A model generated the notes under the pieces. It made no database searches, was not told the origin of the DNA, and worked only from the letters and a program-made list of their open reading frames with translations. From the NCBI GenBank assembly GCA_946800325.1, contig OX326961.1, forward strand, positions 36,041,043 through 36,105,042: a stretch of DNA of 64,000 nucleotides. The letters run 5' to 3'. Positions 59,829 to 64,000 of this stretch are shown piece after piece. Position 1 is the stretch's first letter, and each line of letters opens with the position of its first letter. The DNA is from Luzula sylvatica. Taxonomy: Eukaryota > Streptophyta > Magnoliopsida > Poales > Juncaceae. A program made the translations under genes and the position numbers.

Positions 59829-62800
59829 CCAGTTCTTACTACGTGTTATGTTATCTTATCACACGAATGTTTTTATTTTCTCCAGTACTAAAGTCTGAAA
59901 CACCATCTCCATTTGAAGTATTTCTGTCAGATAACATAAGCTTTAAGGCTTGTAATAAAAAGGTATGATATTTGGGGCTTCGGCCCAAATAAATGGACAC
60001 AAGGGCTTAATATTTGGGTCAAATATTTGAGCCTATCTTTCTTCAAAACAGAAGTTTCTGATTTGTTTTCATTTTCTTTCGAAACGAGTGATAATTGATA
60101 AATATAAGACATGTGTGGCAAGCAATTATTAGCATGACCAATCTGGGAATAAGGTAGGTTGTTGGCATGAATAATTGGGGAAAAGGGGGGAAGAAATGAA
60201 TGGTATGGTTGAAAGTTTGAAACAATGGCAACAGAGACCAAATAATTCAGAATATAGAAACCGGTACGGTACCAATCGATGTGATTAGTCGTAAATAGGG
60301 TTGTTAATGTTTCTTTTCATGTGAACCAACCTCCCTTCCCTTTGTTAATATGGTACCTACATTACAACCTAAATGAAAAATATAACAAAATTCGTTTTCA
60401 ATTGTTTGAAATGGACAAATATTCTCAATAAAATTGTCGTATAAAAAAAGGAATGTGATATGATAAGGAATTTACTCTTTTTTGAAAGAAAAAAAGAAAA
60501 GAAAAGGAATTTTCACTTTTTGAAATAGGAAAATAAATGTAGCTTTTATATGCGTAATGCTTGATCGTGATACATAGACAAGAAAACTCGTTAAAAGGTG
60601 ATGGGAACTATTTGATGACGACTTCTCAATTAACGATAAGAATGTGATATGATATTCCATAGAGATATATATACTCATAATATATCCATTAATGTTAAGT
60701 CGTTTTCATGGCAATATATCAAACCTTAATTCCAATTCTAATTGTAATTCATATTCTAACTGTCTAAGTTGATATCATGAGAGCGATTGAGCCTTTTTGA
60801 AATTCGTGTCGTGTGGGTGTCCCATATGTATGTAAATGGAATCCATTAAAAATATATAGGGCCACATATAAATCGAGCTTTCTAGCTAACTATATATATA
60901 TATATATTAATATTATGAGGGTCCTAGTTAATTTTTAGAAGCCTTTTTTCTTCTCCTTTTGCATGGACTTGACAATGCATGTATATTTGACATGTTTCAT
61001 CTTTTCACAACATGCTCCGAAGAATTTGCCTATATCTATTATACTAAATCACTTTAGCTTTTATAACTAGATCTTTTTGCCACAATCATTTCTCTTGTTC
61101 TAGAAAACATTTTGTCAACAAAATAAGTAAATTAAATATGTACATTATACTTTATACTTAATTAGATGAGAAGATAAGATCATGTGTCTACATACCAACC
61201 AAGAAGAATTACTAGACAAGATTGATACCAACCAAGAGGAATGAATGAATTGACAAGTGACAAGTGACAGGCATGGACTCAGTTGACCGAACCACTTCAA
61301 CGAACTAGTTAGTACTTAGTAGTTACATGGTGAATTCTCTTTGAATGGGTGCATGGTGAGCTAGGGTTGTGGCAAAATCGATTGGACCCTTTTGAACAAA
61401 AAGGGAATAGTAAAGAAAGTAAAGAGGGCCCAAATGAAAGAAAGAAATAAGATTAAAGAATGATGAACCTTTATTGGTTGCATAGGAGGTAACAGTAGTT
61501 TAGTTTGTTGTGTAATAATGCAGTTTCAGCACATACTGTCGGTAGCATCTAAGTTAATTAATTGGAAAATTTTCAAAATGCACCTATTTTGTATGAATAT
61601 TTACAAAAAATATAATATTGAATTTTTCGATCCATATGTTACGTGGATATTTCTAAAAAGGCATACCATAGAATCACTCGTTTTTTTTAAATGACGAATT
61701 TGTATCTTATACTCCACGTGATATATTCTATTATTTATATTTAATTTTTACGGATATTATATAATGTCATATATTTTCGAGATAAGTTCATTATACGACT
61801 ACAATATTTTTGTTTTTTATGTTTTATATTTCGACCCATTATATATGTATAATCTGTATATGAATACTTGTGTAATATACTATAGGAGCTTTGAGATAGT
61901 TGTACTATTCTCCTAGTATTATACGATATATTTAGTGAGTGTGATTAGTTTTATTTCTATGTCATGGTATTAAGTTTTATAAATATTGCTTTTTTGTTAT
62001 TGAATTTATTTTTTATTTATTATATTATATAAATATAACATAGATTATTATTTTGGTGTATTTGTATCTTATATATTTTGAAAAAATATCATATCATCAT
62101 ATCATAATCGTTTCTGATACGATGACTGTATCTTTATCTATTAGTGCAACATTAATAGCGGTCGTTGTTCTAAAATGTCAAGGAAAGCATTATTTTTAGA
62201 TCTAATATTTTTGTGTATAAAGCAAACAAACATAAATTATATTATATAACTAATACCTAATCATTCTTTTTTTGCGCTTCATATTTTTCTTAAAATAACA
62301 CCGAAAAGTTCATAACCGCCATCTATACAATATACATATTATTTTGCATATAGATTACTCTTCAAAATTAACCGCAATTTGTTATATACATAAAAAATTG
62401 TGCCTGCATATAAATTTTCTACTGCATTTCAAGTTAACTCGTGCAAAAAACTATAATAATTTAAGACGGGAAAAATCACAGGAATGACATAAAACTTAAA
62501 AGTGTGCTTATTTGAGTTAATGATAATTAATATTTTTGTGATGAAATTTTCAGAAAGATGCGAAACACAAATAAATAAAATTATAATATATTAGATGTGT
62601 ATCATAATTATTAACTTCATGGAAATAGGCCAAAGCCTACTAGTTTTCATTATAGACATAAACTGTATTTAATCACGGGTTTAGCGGTCCCGATCCGTTT
62701 GCGATGAGGTGAGTTTTGAAGTTTTGAGAATTTCAGCTAATAGATGGGTGATCTACGATCGTCCTAGATACCTAATATTAGAAATAACGCAACTCATTTT

Positions 62801-64000
62801 TCTAAAAATATTGAAGAGATTGAGGATATTTGCTAAAAAAAAACCATATTAATTCTCTACTGTTTGATCATATGTCGTTATCTCTCTCCCCTTTCCCTAC
62901 TTTCTAATACGAGTAGCTTTCATTCGTTTTTTATGAAAAAAATTCACGTATCATTTTACAAAAAGAATTTTAAACCTTGTTATGTTATATTTTTTTGCGA
63001 AATTGAGTAGGCATGTGAATTCCATTTATATGACTTTTCCATAATTATAAAATTAACATGAAAACTAACCTTTGTTATATTAGTTCATTTTAAAAATACA
63101 TTGTTATCTTATTTAAATGTGCACCAAACTTTGTTATCTTATTTCAACGCGAAATTTAAATCTATTCTATTATATATAAGACAAAAACACCCAAACAAGT
63201 TTTTCTTATAGTTTGAAAAATATGTATATCTAGTACGTTGATTATTAGGAAAGTAATATCATGGTTGTACAACGTACCTAACTTGCTGGTCTATTTCCAT
63301 GCAACAAGGGACAAATTTTTGATGTATCATGTATCAATGAAATGTCACCCATGTATTTATTAGGACAAGCCCTAACATAACAGGAGAAAACGAGTCACAT
63401 TAATTTTCAGAGACCATATTATTAATCAACTCTGTCAGATCACAATTAACCAAACTTAATTGATGGGCTAATACAGGCCCTTAACAGCCCCAATTAAACA
63501 AGCCCATAAATTGTTAATACTTATAAGTTTGGCACATAAAATCAAATATGTATGATAAAGGGGTCATAAACACGAAAATAGGAGCCATAACAGTACACCA
63601 AGGAAAAAGCTAGTCTGGTATGAATGAGCACAGGGAAAGTAAACAAGCAAGAAAACCTGCATGTGGACCCTTCTTTCTAAAAGTTCAAATCAAACCCCAA
63701 GAATTTAAAACTATACTTATTTAAGAAAACCCTAACCTAAATTGAGTAGTAAATATAATGAGATCATTTGAAGTTGAATATTAATTAGAGAATAAGATGT
63801 ATTTTAATGATCAAGGTAAAGTATACCCATATATACAAACAAACAAGAGAATAAGTTATAAGGGTATTTTTGAGAGGAAATAAGAGAGGGTTGGAAAGGA
63901 TTGCATAGGAAGTGGAGGATTGGAAAGGATTGCATAGGAATAGGAATGGTGGTGTGATGGCTATCATGAGGCCATCATAGCTTCTTTTTTGGTGTCAGGA
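59829..64000. other. AT-rich intergenic region at the right end
   Basis: No gene is supported. 59930-60240 has an open frame on the minus strand without recognisable similarity. A (TA)n run lies at about 60892-60907. At 62625-62645 the motif TAGGCCAAAGCCTA followed by CTAGT resembles a plant Helitron 3' terminus (hairpin then CTAG then T), but no 5' end was located. 63895-63940 has a direct repeat GGATTGGAAAGGATTGCATAG. Confidence 0.4.

Noticed and set aside
1..64000. tRNA, rRNA or organellar insertions
   Set aside because: No tRNA cloverleaf, rDNA or plastid/mitochondrial gene stretches were recognised on either strand by eye.

Overview
This window is nuclear DNA of a flowering plant, most likely a eudicot. 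The evidence is AT-rich sequence, GT-AG introns, plant-specific gene families (PLAC8/PCR, DUF1677, plant annexin, type I inositol polyphosphate 5-phosphatase, plastidic glucose transporter) and typical plant transposons (Helitrons, Mutator-like, hAT MITEs, copia derivatives, a LINE). I cannot name the species. Coordinates of spliced genes were read by eye from splice sites and reading frame.

The left half (about 0.67-35 kb) is dominated by a large direct duplication. Copy 1 (about 667-9298) and copy 2 (about 22269-34444) share, in order: a minus-strand tandem Helitron array, a transcribed-looking segment with small exons, a (CA)n/(CG)n tract, a PLAC8/PCR gene, a small single-pass membrane protein gene and a plastidic glucose transporter gene. 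Copy 1 breaks off inside transporter exon 5. In copy 2 the transporter is complete (12 exons, 532 aa), but its PLAC8 gene carries a nonsense codon and has a hAT element inserted exactly at the initiator ATG. Copy 2 also gained an extra Helitron unit, a 172-bp MITE and a truncated copia-type element.

The 13-kb spacer between the copies (9299-22268) is an accessory patch. It holds a PP2C fragment next to a frameshifted histone deacetylase fragment, a 2.6-kb Mutator-like element with 9-bp target duplication, a 67-bp triplicate repeat, a minus-strand LINE remnant, a candidate secreted-peptide gene and a young internally deleted copia derivative with 402-bp TA..CA LTRs.

The right half is more ordinary. 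It contains an 8-exon type I inositol polyphosphate 5-phosphatase (minus strand, 442 aa), a putative 5'-leader exon rich in TC repeats, an annexin D5-like gene (plus strand, 316 aa, one GC-AG intron) followed by a decayed tandem annexin pseudogene, a DUF1677 gene (minus strand), three further MITE-type insertions and long AT-rich intergenic DNA.

The genes do not form a pathway; the window is best read as a plant locus being remodelled by segmental duplication and nested transposition. I found no clearly new biochemical system. The most noteworthy items are the tandem Helitron array whose copy number differs between the duplicates, the hAT insertion on the start codon, the PP2C/HDAC fragment pair, and a copia element whose LTR divergence exceeds that of the host duplicates.
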